64,000 bases of DNA from Alloalcanivorax gelatiniphagus (lineage in GTDB: Bacteria; Pseudomonadota; Gammaproteobacteria; Pseudomonadales; Alcanivoracaceae), in contig NZ_VCQT01000019.1 in NCBI RefSeq assembly GCF_005938655.1, forward strand, positions 118,003 to 182,002, read 5' to 3'. The position numbers were made by a program, and so were the translations under genes. The notes beneath the pieces were generated by a model, which ran no database searches, had not been told where the DNA came from, and saw nothing but the letters and a program-made list of their open reading frames with translations. Positions 26,406 through 34,463 of the stretch are shown here, piece by piece. Position 1 is the first letter of the stretch. Each line of letters begins with the position of its first letter.

Positions 26406-28510
26406 GAACCCTCGCTGGCCACCCGCTGCTCGCGCAGCAGGCCGACCATGTCCGCCAGGATGTGGCCGGTTTCGCGCAGGTAGGGGTCCTGCTTCATGGG
26501 CTCCTCGCCGGCCTCCGGGTCCAGGGCACGCTGTTCTTCCAGCTTGCGCAGATCCTCCATCTTGGCGATCGGCTCCTCGCCCCGGTATTTACGCAGCGCG
26601 TTCTCGATGGCCAGCCGCTTCTCGTCGTACTGATCCTGCCAGGCCTTGCGCTGCTCCGCGTTCAGTGACAGCTCGTGGCGCTGGTTGGCATCGGCCACCA
26701 GATCACGCAGGTGCTCCACGTAGAGGAACTCCGGGTTGTCGCGGATACGCTTGTCGTGGCGTTCGCGCAGGGCCGGCAGCAACGGCATCAGGTCCTGGTA
26801 GCGCTCGTAATCCGCCGGCTGGATTTCGTCCCAGGGCAGGGCGTTGGGCAGGCTGCTTTCGCCCACCTGGTCCTTGTCGATCAGCGACGGCATGTTCACG
26901 TCCGGCACGATGCCCAGGTTCTGGTTGCTGGAACCGGACACCCGGTAGAACTTGGCGTTGGTCATCTTCAGTTTGCCGTGGTTCAGATCCAGCAGGGTCT
27001 GCACGGTGCCCTTGCCGTAGGTCTGATCCCCGACGATCAGGGCGCGGCCATAGTCCTGCATGGCGCCGGCGAAGATCTCCGAGGCCGAGGCGCTGTAGCG
27101 GTTGACCAGCACCGCCAGCGGCCCGGCATAGAGCATGCCCGGGTACTGGTCGTTCTCGACGCTGACCCGGCCGCCGGCTTCGCGCACCTGTACGGTGGGG
27201 CCCCGGTTGATGAACAGGCTGACCAGCTTGTTCACCTCCAGCAGGGAACCGCCGCCGTTATTGCGCAGGTCGATGACCAGGCCGTCCACGTTTTCCTTAC
27301 GCAGCTCCACCAGCAGCTTGGCCACGTCGCGGGTAGTGCTGGTGTAGTTCGGGTCGCCCCGGTGGAAGGCGTTGAAGTCCATATAGAAGGCGGGGATCTC
27401 GATGATGCCCAGCTTCATGGTTTCGCCGTCGTGGTCGAATTCGATCACTTCCTTCTTGGCGGCCTGCTCCTCGAGCACCACCTTATTACGGGTGATGGTC
27501 ACGGTGCGGGTGTCGTGCTCGCTGGCGCTGCCGGCGGGAATCACCTCCAGCTGCACATTGGAGCCCTTGGGCCCGCGGATCATGTCCACCACTTCGTCCA
27601 GCCGCATGCCGATCACATTGACCAGATCGTCGTCGTCCTGGCCCACCGCCACGATGCGGTCGGCGGGCTTGAGGCGGCCCTGCTTGGCGGCGGGGCCGCC
27701 GGGCACCAGCCGCACCACCTTGGTGTAACCGTCCTCGTACTGCAGCACCGCGCCGATGCCTTCCAGGGAGCGGCTCATGCTGATGTCGAAGTTTTCCGAG
27801 TTGTGCGGCGTGAAGTAATTGGTGTGCGGGTCGAAGGACTGGGCCAGGGCATTCATGTAGGTCTGGAACACGTCCTCGGAGGTGTTCTGGCGCACCCGGT
27901 TGAGCTGGCTCTCGTAGCGATTGGAGAGGCGTTCCTGGATGGCCGCGTCCTCGGTGCCGTTCAGGCGCATGGACAGCACCGCGTTTTTCAACTGGCGGCG
28001 CCAGATCGCGTCCAGGGCTTCATCGTCGGCGGCCCAGGGGGCTTCGCCACGGTCCACCAGCACCTCTTCGTCGCCGTCGAAATTCCAGTCCTCGAAACCA
28101 CCCTTGATGTCGGCGAGGATTTCGGTGAGGCTCGCCTCCAGACGGGTCTGGAAGCGGTTGAAGATGGTGTAGCCGGCTTCCAGCTCGCCGTCCTCCAGCT
28201 GGTCATCCAACTTGTCCCGGTAGACCTGGAAGTCGTCGATGTCCTGGCGGGTGAAGTACAGGCGGTTGGGGTCCAGATCCTTGAGATACTGTTCCAGCAC
28301 CCGCTCGGACAGGGCGTCGTCGAAGCTCAGCCGGCTGTAATGCAGGTCCAGCCGATCGACGATCTCCTCCGCGGCTTCCCGGTGCACGGCCTGGGGCTTG
28401 AGCGCGCCTTGCACTTCCGGGCCGGCTTTGAGGTCGCCGCCGACCTTGAGAGCGCCCCCCAGCAGCAGGGCCGCCAGGAACACGCCAAACAGCTTACGAA
28501 ATACGAACAT
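26402..28510 (-). CDS. prc: Tail-specific (carboxy-terminal processing) protease Prc/Tsp
   Basis: Periplasmic serine protease, 702 residues, that trims or degrades proteins by their C-termini, including peptidoglycan hydrolase regulation in relatives. N-terminal hydrophobic signal (FGVFLAALLLGGALKVG), DUF3340-type N domain, PDZ domain (about 240-330) and the S41 peptidase core with catalytic Ser in RYSASASEIFAGAMQDYG and Lys in DQTYGKGTVQ, then the C-terminal DUF3340 region. The ATG at 28510 is preferred to a GTG six bases upstream. The gene ends in a stop shared with MpaB, with no terminator between. Confidence 0.93.
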   Translation of the reverse strand: MFVFRKLFGVFLAALLLGGALKVGGDLKAGPEVQGALKPQAVHREAAEEIVDRLDLHYSRLSFDDALSERVLEQYLKDLDPNRLYFTRQDIDDFQVYRDKLDDQLEDGELEAGYTIFNRFQTRLEASLTEILADIKGGFEDWNFDGDEEVLVDRGEAPWAADDEALDAIWRRQLKNAVLSMRLNGTEDAAIQERLSNRYESQLNRVRQNTSEDVFQTYMNALAQSFDPHTNYFTPHNSENFDISMSRSLEGIGAVLQYEDGYTKVVRLVPGGPAAKQGRLKPADRIVAVGQDDDDLVNVIGMRLDEVVDMIRGPKGSNVQLEVIPAGSASEHDTRTVTITRNKVVLEEQAAKKEVIEFDHDGETMKLGIIEIPAFYMDFNAFHRGDPNYTSTTRDVAKLLVELRKENVDGLVIDLRNNGGGSLLEVNKLVSLFINRGPTVQVREAGGRVSVENDQYPGMLYAGPLAVLVNRYSASASEIFAGAMQDYGRALIVGDQTYGKGTVQTLLDLNHGKLKMTNAKFYRVSGSSNQNLGIVPDVNMPSLIDKDQVGESSLPNALPWDEIQPADYERYQDLMPLLPALRERHDKRIRDNPEFLYVEHLRDLVADANQRHELSLNAEQRKAWQDQYDEKRLAIENALRKYRGEEPIAKMEDLRKLEEQRALDPEAGEEPMKQDPYLRETGHILADMVGLLREQRVASEGS

Positions 28511-28658
28511 CGGCACACTCGATTTTATAATGGATCAAAGATTTTGCCCCAGTATAAGAGCCTGAGGAGCATCTTTACACCACATCCCCGCCCCCATAGG
28601 CAAGGCCGGCGCGGCACGACATACTGTGCCCTTTGCCTGGCCGAGGACCGGAGACCCC

Positions 28659-29882
28659 GTGCACCGCTTATTCACCGGCTTTTTTCTGATCGGCATCCTG
28701 GGTGCCCTGGCGCAGCTGCTGACCGGCGACCTGGAGGCGCCGTCGCGGGTGGTCACGGCGCTGTGGCAGGCCGCCGATCTGGCGGTGGAGGTCAGCCTGG
28801 GTCTGATCGGCGTGCTGGCGCTGTGGAGCGGGCTGTTCCGGCTCGCCGAGCAGAGCCGTCTGGCGGACCGCATGGCCGGCGCGGTGCGGCCGCTGCTGGG
28901 ACGGCTGATGCCATCCCTGCGCCGGGACCCGGGGGCCGGCGGCGCGGTGTCCATGAATCTGGCCGCCAATATGCTGGGCCTGGACAATGCCGCCACCCCC
29001 CTGGGGCTGAAGGCCATGGAGGCGCTGCAACAGCATAATCCGGAGCCGCGCCGGGCCACCGACAGCCAGATCATGTTCCTGGTGCTGAACACCTCCTCGG
29101 TGACCCTGGTGCCGGTCACCGTGCTTTTGTACCGGGCCCAGCAGGGCGCCGCCGATCCGGCGGCGGTGTACCTGCCGATGCTGATGGCCACCACCGTATC
29201 CACCTTCGTGGGCGTGGCGCTCACCGCCCGGGTCCAGCGCATCCCGCTGCGCGACCCGCTGCTGTTGGCGGTGGCCGGCGGCTGGCTGTGCCTGCTCGGG
29301 TTGCTGGCCCTGGCGGTGTATTTGTCGCCGCCGGAGCTGGGGGCGGTGCTGTCGGGTCTGATCGGCAACGGCATCCTGCTGGCGGTGATCGCCGTGTTCT
29401 TCTGGGCCGCCTGGCGGGCCCGCATCGACAGCTACGATTGTTTCGTGGAGGGGGCCAAGGAAGGGTTCACCCTGGCGGTGAAGCTGATCCCCTATCTGGT
29501 GGCGATGCTCGCCGCCATTGCGATGCTGCGCGCCAGCGGCGCCCTGGAACTGTTTCTCGACGGCGTGCGCCACGGCGCCGCCGCCCTGGGCTGGGACACC
29601 CGCTTCGTGGACGCGCTGCCGGTGGCGCTTCTCAAACCGTTGAGCGGCTCCGGCGCCCGGGCGGCCATGCTTGATGTGATGCAGACTCAGGGGGTGGATT
29701 CCCTGGCCGGGCGCATGGCGGCGGTGATGCAGGGTTCCACGGAAACCACCTTCTATGTATTGGCGGTGTATTTCGGCAGTGTCGGCATCCGCGATATGCG
29801 TTACGCGCTGTGGTGCGGCCTGGGCGCGGACCTGGCCGGCCTGCTGGCCGCCATCGGTTTCAGTTACCTGTTTTTCGGTTGA
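28659..29882 (+). CDS. SpmA-SpmB fused nucleoside-recognition (Gate) domain membrane protein
   Basis: A 407-residue inner-membrane protein joining the two halves that are separate SpmA and SpmB in Bacillus spore formers. Both halves are visible: SMNLAANMLGLDNAATPLGLKAM (SpmA signature NxxANxLGLGNAATP) and LLKPLSGSGARAAMLDVM with QGSTETTFYVLAVYFGSVGI (SpmB signature). In non-sporulating proteobacteria the function is unknown, possibly small-molecule transport. The GTG at 28659 follows GGAGA; an upstream ATG at 28626 lacks one. It faces the AlkB-like gene across a REP pair. Confidence 0.82.
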   Translation: MHRLFTGFFLIGILGALAQLLTGDLEAPSRVVTALWQAADLAVEVSLGLIGVLALWSGLFRLAEQSRLADRMAGAVRPLLGRLMPSLRRDPGAGGAVSMNLAANMLGLDNAATPLGLKAMEALQQHNPEPRRATDSQIMFLVLNTSSVTLVPVTVLLYRAQQGAADPAAVYLPMLMATTVSTFVGVALTARVQRIPLRDPLLLAVAGGWLCLLGLLALAVYLSPPELGAVLSGLIGNGILLAVIAVFFWAAWRARIDSYDCFVEGAKEGFTLAVKLIPYLVAMLAAIAMLRASGALELFLDGVRHGAAALGWDTRFVDALPVALLKPLSGSGARAAMLDVMQTQGVDSLAGRMAAVMQGSTETTFYVLAVYFGSVGIRDMRYALWCGLGADLAGLLAAIGFSYLFFG

Positions 29883-29887
29883 GCGCT

Positions 29888-29948
29888 ATCGCGGCTGAAG
29901 CCGCTCCTACAGCAGCAGCGCTTTTGTAGGAGCGGCTTCAGCCGCGAT
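29888..29948. repeat. REP pair overlapping the end of the alkB-like gene
   Basis: Inverted (29888-29911) and forward (29926-29948) G/C-type REP copies between convergent spmAB and alkB-like genes. The forward copy overlaps the last codons and the stop of the latter. Confidence 0.9.
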
Positions 29949-30570
29949 CCAGCCCCTGAATCTCGCGGAAGGTCAGATTCAAACGGGGCGCGTCGACCCG
30001 GCGGCGGCGGGGCAGGGCATGCTCGAAGTGGTGCTGAACCCGCGGCGACATCACCAGCAGGTCATCGTGGCGTAAAGTCAGCACCCGACACTGGCGGTGC
30101 TCGCCGTGGCGGCGCAGGGCGAAGTCCCGGGCCGCGCCCAGGTTGTAGGAGAGCACCCAGGGCATCGGGCCCAGCTCCGGTTCATTGTCCCGGTGCCAGC
30201 CCATGGTATCGTCGCCGTCGCGGTAGAGATTGGCGAGCACGCCATTGGGGGCGCGGCCGGTAAGGGCGCCCAGCCGGCGGCGCAGGGTGGTCAGCGCCTC
30301 GGGCCAGCCCCGGCCTTCGTGGACCAGGCCGGAGTAGCGATAGCGCACCCCGGGGTCCGCCAGCCAGCAGGTCAGGCGCGGCACCGGGTGCTGCCGGCCG
30401 AACACCCGCACCCGGGGGCGCTCCCAGGGCAATTCGTTACAAAGCGTGTGGAACAGGGCGTCGGCGTGATCGCCGAGAACCCCGGAAAAAAGCCACAACC
30501 GGGCGCCTTGGCCCAGCTCCGTGGGGGTCGGCCAGGTCGGCGGGCATGCTAGGCTGGAGTTGACACTCAT
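29938..30570 (-). CDS. alkB: AlkB-like 2-oxoglutarate/Fe(II) dioxygenase (DNA alkylation repair)
   Basis: A 210-residue dioxygenase resembling the ALKBH2/ALKBH3 type that removes methyl groups from 1-methyladenine and 3-methylcytosine. Visible: the Fe ligand pair in GWHRDNEPELG (HxD), the distal His in SPRVQHHFEHALP, the 2-oxoglutarate-binding arginine in RLNLTFR and the substrate loop NGVLANLYRDGDDTMGW. The stop codon and last residues (DRG) are supplied by a REP element, so the C-terminus was reshaped by the repeat. A second alkylation-repair domain lies at 9283. It diverges from corA. Confidence 0.87.
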   Translation of the reverse strand: MSVNSSLACPPTWPTPTELGQGARLWLFSGVLGDHADALFHTLCNELPWERPRVRVFGRQHPVPRLTCWLADPGVRYRYSGLVHEGRGWPEALTTLRRRLGALTGRAPNGVLANLYRDGDDTMGWHRDNEPELGPMPWVLSYNLGAARDFALRRHGEHRQCRVLTLRHDDLLVMSPRVQHHFEHALPRRRRVDAPRLNLTFREIQGLDRG

Positions 30571-30636
30571 GACGGGCTGCTCTATCTAACCGCTGTCGCC
30601 GGCGGCGACCTTACTTTACCGATCCGGGAGTCTAGC

Positions 30637-31587
30637 ATGCTGCACGTCTACGACATTGAAAACGGCGTCCTGCGCGAGCGTGATGTGGCCGATCTGACCC
30701 CCGCCACCTCGGACGAGGCCAGCTGGATCGACCTGGTGGACGCCACCGACGAAGAGCGCCATCAGGTGCAGCACCTGTTCCGCCAGGCGCTGCCGGCCTC
30801 CGAGGACGTGGAGGAAATCGAGGCTTCCGCCCGCTTCTTCCATGACGAATACGGCCTGCACGTTCACTCCCTGTTCGTCTATCAGGCGGAAGGCCGCCAT
30901 CGCACCGCCACCGTGGCCTTCGTGCTGCAACCCGGCCGCCTGCTCACCTTCCGTGACTCCCGCCTGCCGGATTTCCGGCTGATGCGCCTGCGGGTGCGGC
31001 GCGGCTGGGTGCGGGTGCAGGAACCGCTGGATATCCTGCTCAATATTCTCGAACAGAAAACCGAGAACCTGGCGGATACCCTGGAAGACATCCACCGGGA
31101 CCTGGAGGATGTCAGCTATCTGGTGCTGGAGGATGAGGAAGCGGCACTGGAGGACGGCATCGAAAAGCTGGCCCACCTGGAGGACAGCAACGGCAAGGTG
31201 CGCCTTTGCCTGATGGACACCCAGCGTTCCATTTCCTTTATTCAGCGTTACGTGCGCGCCGACAAGGACCGCCGCCGCACCTGCTCGGAAATCCAGCATG
31301 ACCTGGACACGCTGATGTCCCACGCCACCTTCCTGTTCGAGAAGATCAACTTCCTGATGGACTCCACCCAGGGCTTCATCAACATCGAACAGAACCAGAT
31401 CATCAAGATCTTCTCCATCGCCGCCGTGGTGTTCCTGCCGCCGACCATGATCGCCAGCATCTACGGCATGAACTTCCGGGTAATGCCGGAGTTGCAGTGG
31501 GAGTTTGGCTATCCGATGGTGTTGGGTTTGATGGTGTTGTCGGGGATTGCGCCGTATTGGTATTTCAAGCGGAAGGGGTGGTTGTAG
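30637..31587 (+). CDS. corA: Magnesium/cobalt transporter CorA
   Basis: Pentameric Mg2+ channel of the inner membrane, 316 residues. A cytoplasmic alpha/beta funnel domain and a long stalk helix (about 180-250) precede two C-terminal membrane helices with the selectivity signature YGMNF between them and the basic tail FKRKGWL. Length equals E. coli CorA. The end is followed after 5 bp by a heptad-repeat hairpin. Confidence 0.93.
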   Translation: MLHVYDIENGVLRERDVADLTPATSDEASWIDLVDATDEERHQVQHLFRQALPASEDVEEIEASARFFHDEYGLHVHSLFVYQAEGRHRTATVAFVLQPGRLLTFRDSRLPDFRLMRLRVRRGWVRVQEPLDILLNILEQKTENLADTLEDIHRDLEDVSYLVLEDEEAALEDGIEKLAHLEDSNGKVRLCLMDTQRSISFIQRYVRADKDRRRTCSEIQHDLDTLMSHATFLFEKINFLMDSTQGFINIEQNQIIKIFSIAAVVFLPPTMIASIYGMNFRVMPELQWEFGYPMVLGLMVLSGIAPYWYFKRKGWL

Positions 31588-31592
31588 AAGAG

Positions 31593-31678
31593 AGTTGAAA
31601 GTTAAAAGTTAAAAGTTGAAAGGGGCACGGCGGTGATCTGAAGCCGCCCTTTTAACTTTGAACTTGTAACTTTCAACT
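31593..31678. repeat. Long inverted repeat built from AGTTRAA heptads
   Basis: Left arm (31593-31624): four tandem heptads AGTTGAA, AGTTAAA, AGTTAAA, AGTTGAA, then AGGG. Right arm (31647-31678) is its reverse complement with three mismatches. The 22-bp centre has a further GGCGG/CCGCC stem. It fills the convergent corA/metallohydrolase junction and probably serves as a two-way terminator; AT-rich heptads contrast with the GC-rich surroundings. Confidence 0.8.
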
Positions 31679-31683
31679 GCCCT

Positions 31684-32517
31684 TCAAACCGACCATTTAC
31701 CCTGTTCGTGGCTGACCCGGCCTTCGTCGCGGAGCTTGATCAAATGCGCTTCCAGCGACAGGCAGGCCACGCCGTGGAGGAAATCCGGTACGTCGGCGTA
31801 GACCCGGGTGACCAGTTCCTGCACCGTCACCGGGTCGTCGTCCAGGGCGTTGAACACCTTCTTTTCCCGTTCGCGGCGGTGGGCCAGGGTTTTGTCCACG
31901 GTGGCCATGGGGTCGACGATCAGGTCGCCGTGGCCCGGGGCCATGGTGTCGATGCGGTAGTCGCGCAGCAGCGCCAGGGAACTCATGTAGGCGGCCATGG
32001 AGCCGGAGGGCGGGGCGATCACCACGGTGGAACCCTGGATCAGATGGTCGCCGGTGAACAGCAGGGCCTGCTCGGTCATCAGGTAACAAAGATGGTTGCC
32101 CACATGGCCGGGGGTGGCGATCACTTCCACCTCCACGCCGCCGCAATCCAGTACTTCGCCATGGCGTAACCGCCGTTGCGGTGCCCAGCTTTCGTCCTGC
32201 AGACCGTCGTCCGGTGTGTCCGGCCCGAGCAGGGTGGCGCCGGTGGCCCGGGCCAGGGTGGCCGCGCCCGGCGAATGGTCGCGGTGGGTATGGGTAACCA
32301 GGATCTGTTCGATGGGTTTACCCAGGGCGCCGGCGGCATCGACCAGGGCACGGGTGTGCTCCTGGTCCACCGGACCCGGGTCGATCACCGTGAGGGTCCG
32401 GTCACCGACCAGATAACTGTTGGTGCCGGGCCCGGTCATCATTCCCGGATTGCGGCCAAGCACCCGCCAGGCGTGGGGGCCGATGGGGGTGGCTTGGCCA
32501 GGAATGAGCGCTGCCAT
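31684..32517 (-). CDS. MBL-fold metallohydrolase (LACTB2-like)
   Basis: A 277-residue metallo-beta-lactamase-fold hydrolase. Zinc motif THTHRDHSPG (HxHxDH), a further His in TPGHVGNH, Asp in LLFTGDHLI and His in MAPGHGDLI complete the binuclear site; a C-terminal winged-helix-like domain (about 205-277) is typical of LACTB2-type enzymes, some of which cut RNA. The ATG at 32517 follows AGGAGA; an in-frame extension upstream is not supported. Reaction not assignable. Confidence 0.82.
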   Translation of the reverse strand: MAALIPGQATPIGPHAWRVLGRNPGMMTGPGTNSYLVGDRTLTVIDPGPVDQEHTRALVDAAGALGKPIEQILVTHTHRDHSPGAATLARATGATLLGPDTPDDGLQDESWAPQRRLRHGEVLDCGGVEVEVIATPGHVGNHLCYLMTEQALLFTGDHLIQGSTVVIAPPSGSMAAYMSSLALLRDYRIDTMAPGHGDLIVDPMATVDKTLAHRREREKKVFNALDDDPVTVQELVTRVYADVPDFLHGVACLSLEAHLIKLRDEGRVSHEQGKWSV

Positions 32518-32604
32518 GATCTCTCCTACCCGCTGCTGTGCGTGGGAAGGCCGGCATTGTGAACCGTTCGATTTGCCTTGGCCAGCCCCTTGCACGGTGG
32601 GCGG

Positions 32605-33081
32605 CTAGTGGCCGTAGACTTCCACGCTCAGCACCCGCAGACGCCAGCGCTGGGCCTGGATATCGGGAGCGGGGCGGGGCACCGACAGATTGAGCGGGTA
32701 GCGGCCGCCGGGCGGAATATGCATGGAGACCGTTTGCGGCGCCTGGTAGAGCACTTCGCAGGTCTTCGCCGGCGGGCAATGCAGGGCCTCGGCCACCAGT
32801 TGCACCCGCGCCACCGGAAATTCACCCTGGTTGGCGATGTCGCCGGTGAGCCGGTAGGTGGTTTCGGTGCCGTGCACCGACTGCACGTTGGCGATCACGC
32901 TCTCCGGTGCCGCCGGCACGCGCCTTTCCTGTTCGGTGAACAGGGTGGCGAAGGCGAACAGGGTGCCGGACACCACCACCCCGGCCAGGGCCAGGTAAAA
33001 AGGCCGCCGGCCCGCTTGCCAGCTGCCCCAGAGCAGTATCACCACCGCCACGGACACGGTCACAATCAGCAGGAAACGCAT
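32605..33081 (-). CDS. Hypothetical membrane-anchored protein with an extracytoplasmic beta domain
   Basis: A 158-residue protein not recognised by name. Two hydrophobic segments (about 2-18 and 27-47) precede a soluble region whose pattern (TTYRLTGDIANQGEFPVARV, ending in a beta-rich tail) resembles FxLYD-type immunoglobulin-like domains that act outside the cytoplasm. Two cysteines in HCPPAKTCEV could form a disulfide. The ATG at 33081 starts the first helix. It is 87 bp upstream of the metallohydrolase gene on the same strand and divergent from yaaA. Confidence 0.6.
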   Translation of the reverse strand: MRFLLIVTVSVAVVILLWGSWQAGRRPFYLALAGVVVSGTLFAFATLFTEQERRVPAAPESVIANVQSVHGTETTYRLTGDIANQGEFPVARVQLVAEALHCPPAKTCEVLYQAPQTVSMHIPPGGRYPLNLSVPRPAPDIQAQRWRLRVLSVEVYGH

Positions 33082-33204
33082 GTTTTTCGGAACTCCCCGG
33101 TGGCGGCCCGGCACCACCATCATGGCAAGGCAATCGGGCCGATAGCTTTCTTCTCACTGCGCTCTTCTTATAATCACTGTCGCGTCATGTAAAGGAGAAC
33201 ACAC

Positions 33205-33978
33205 ATGCTGATCGTTGTTTCACCGGCGAAAACCCTGGATTACGAAACGCCGCTGCCCGCCGTGCGCGCCACCCAGCCGCGCCTGCTGGAGGACAGCGAA
33301 GTACTGGTGGAGCGGGCCCGGGCCCTGTCCCCCGCCGACATCGCCGGGCTGATGAAGGTCAGCGACAAGATCGCCCATCTCAACGCGGAACGGTTCGCCC
33401 AGTGGTCGCGGCCGTTCGACAAGAACAACGCCCGGCCGGCGCTGTTCGCGTTCAAGGGCGATGTCTATACCGGCCTGGATGTGTCCCGCTTCGACGGCGA
33501 TGACCTGAAGGCGGCGCAGCAACGGCTGCGCATTCTCAGCGGCCTGTACGGACTGCTGCGGCCGCTGGATCTGATGCAGCCCTACCGCCTGGAAATGGGC
33601 ACCCGGCTGGACAACGAGCGCGGCAAGGACCTGTACCAGTTCTGGGGCGAGACCATCACCGACCAGCTGGCCAGCGACATGAAAGCGGCGGACACCGAGG
33701 TGCTGATCAACCTGGCGTCCAACGAGTATTTCAAATCCGTGCACCCGAAACGGCTGCCGGGCCCGGTGATCGAGCCGGTGTTCCAGGATGAGAAGAATGG
33801 CAAGTACAAGGTGATCAGCTTCTACGCCAAGAAGGCGCGGGGGCTGATGGCGGCGTGGATACTGCAAAACCGGGTGGAAAAGCCTGCGGACCTGAAAAAA
33901 TTCCGCGAGGCGGGTTATCGCTATGACAAGGAGGCGTCCACCGATACCCGGCCGGTGTTCCGGCGCCCGGAACAGTAG
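33205..33978 (+). CDS. yaaA: Peroxide stress protein YaaA (DUF328)
   Basis: A 257-residue DUF328 protein; in E. coli, YaaA lowers free iron and limits Fenton damage during H2O2 stress under OxyR control, and the family binds DNA. The N-terminus MLIVVSPAKTLDYETP and the stretch NLASNEYFKSV are diagnostic. The ATG follows AAAGGAG. A TATAAT hexamer at 33169-33174 is a plausible -10 with no clear -35, as expected for an activated promoter. No OxyR site could be assigned by eye. Confidence 0.92.
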   Translation: MLIVVSPAKTLDYETPLPAVRATQPRLLEDSEVLVERARALSPADIAGLMKVSDKIAHLNAERFAQWSRPFDKNNARPALFAFKGDVYTGLDVSRFDGDDLKAAQQRLRILSGLYGLLRPLDLMQPYRLEMGTRLDNERGKDLYQFWGETITDQLASDMKAADTEVLINLASNEYFKSVHPKRLPGPVIEPVFQDEKNGKYKVISFYAKKARGLMAAWILQNRVEKPADLKKFREAGYRYDKEASTDTRPVFRRPEQ

Positions 33979-33984
33979 CGGCCA

Positions 33985-34004
33985 GCGCCGCCCGAGGGCG
34001 GCGC
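33985..34004. terminator. GC-rich hairpin between convergent yaaA and ectC
   Basis: GCGCCGCCC and GGGCGGCGC arms, perfect over 9 bp with a 2-base centre, between the two stop codons. No T-run follows, so it is at best a weak intrinsic terminator. Confidence 0.5.
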
Positions 34005-34016
34005 CGAGGTTGCCGG

Positions 34017-34418
34017 TCAGTGTTGCACGATGCTGCCATCGTCGTCGTAGAACGGGTAACTGCCCCGTTCGTCGTGGTCCTCCGGACCCACCAGGGACGG
34101 TGAGAACACACACAGCACGGTCATGCCTTCCTCGCTGCTGAGGATGTGCTTCTGGTTCTTGTCCAGGGCATAGAGCACGCCGGGCTTCAGGTCCCAGCTG
34201 CCGCCCTCGGTGAGGTCCTCGATGCGGCCTTCGCCTTCCATGCAGATCACCGTTTCCTTGTGGTTGCGGTACCACATGTGCAGCGACTGGCCCGGCTTGA
34301 TGTAGGTTTCGTGCACCGAATGCCCCATGCCGTCGGCGCGCAGGGTGTAACGGCGGCTGACGAATTTCTCTTCGTCCACTTGCGAATTCTTGGCGTCCTT
34401 ACGGTCTCTGACGATCAT
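34017..34418 (-). CDS. ectC: Ectoine synthase EctC, orphan copy
   Basis: A 133-residue cupin matching EctC, which cyclises N-gamma-acetyl-diaminobutyrate to the osmoprotectant ectoine. The N-terminus MIVRD, the block KETVICMEGEGRIEDL and the tail CVFSPSLVGPEDH follow family sequences. Iron ligands described for Paenibacillus lautus EctC (Glu57, Tyr85, His93) correspond to Glu55, Tyr83 and His91 here, so the enzyme looks intact. The ATG at 34418 follows AAGGAGA. No ectA, ectB or ectD lies nearby: the neighbours are an amidase 45 bp upstream and the convergent yaaA. Confidence 0.85.
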   Translation of the reverse strand: MIVRDRKDAKNSQVDEEKFVSRRYTLRADGMGHSVHETYIKPGQSLHMWYRNHKETVICMEGEGRIEDLTEGGSWDLKPGVLYALDKNQKHILSSEEGMTVLCVFSPSLVGPEDHDERGSYPFYDDDGSIVQH

Positions 34419-34463
34419 CCTGGTCTCCTTGTCAGGGCTAATGTGAATCAAGCGTACTTTCCA

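Noticed and set aside
26675..29038. 787-codon rightward ORF opposite prc and into spmAB
   Set aside because: Covers the conserved Prc domains in reverse; no family features.
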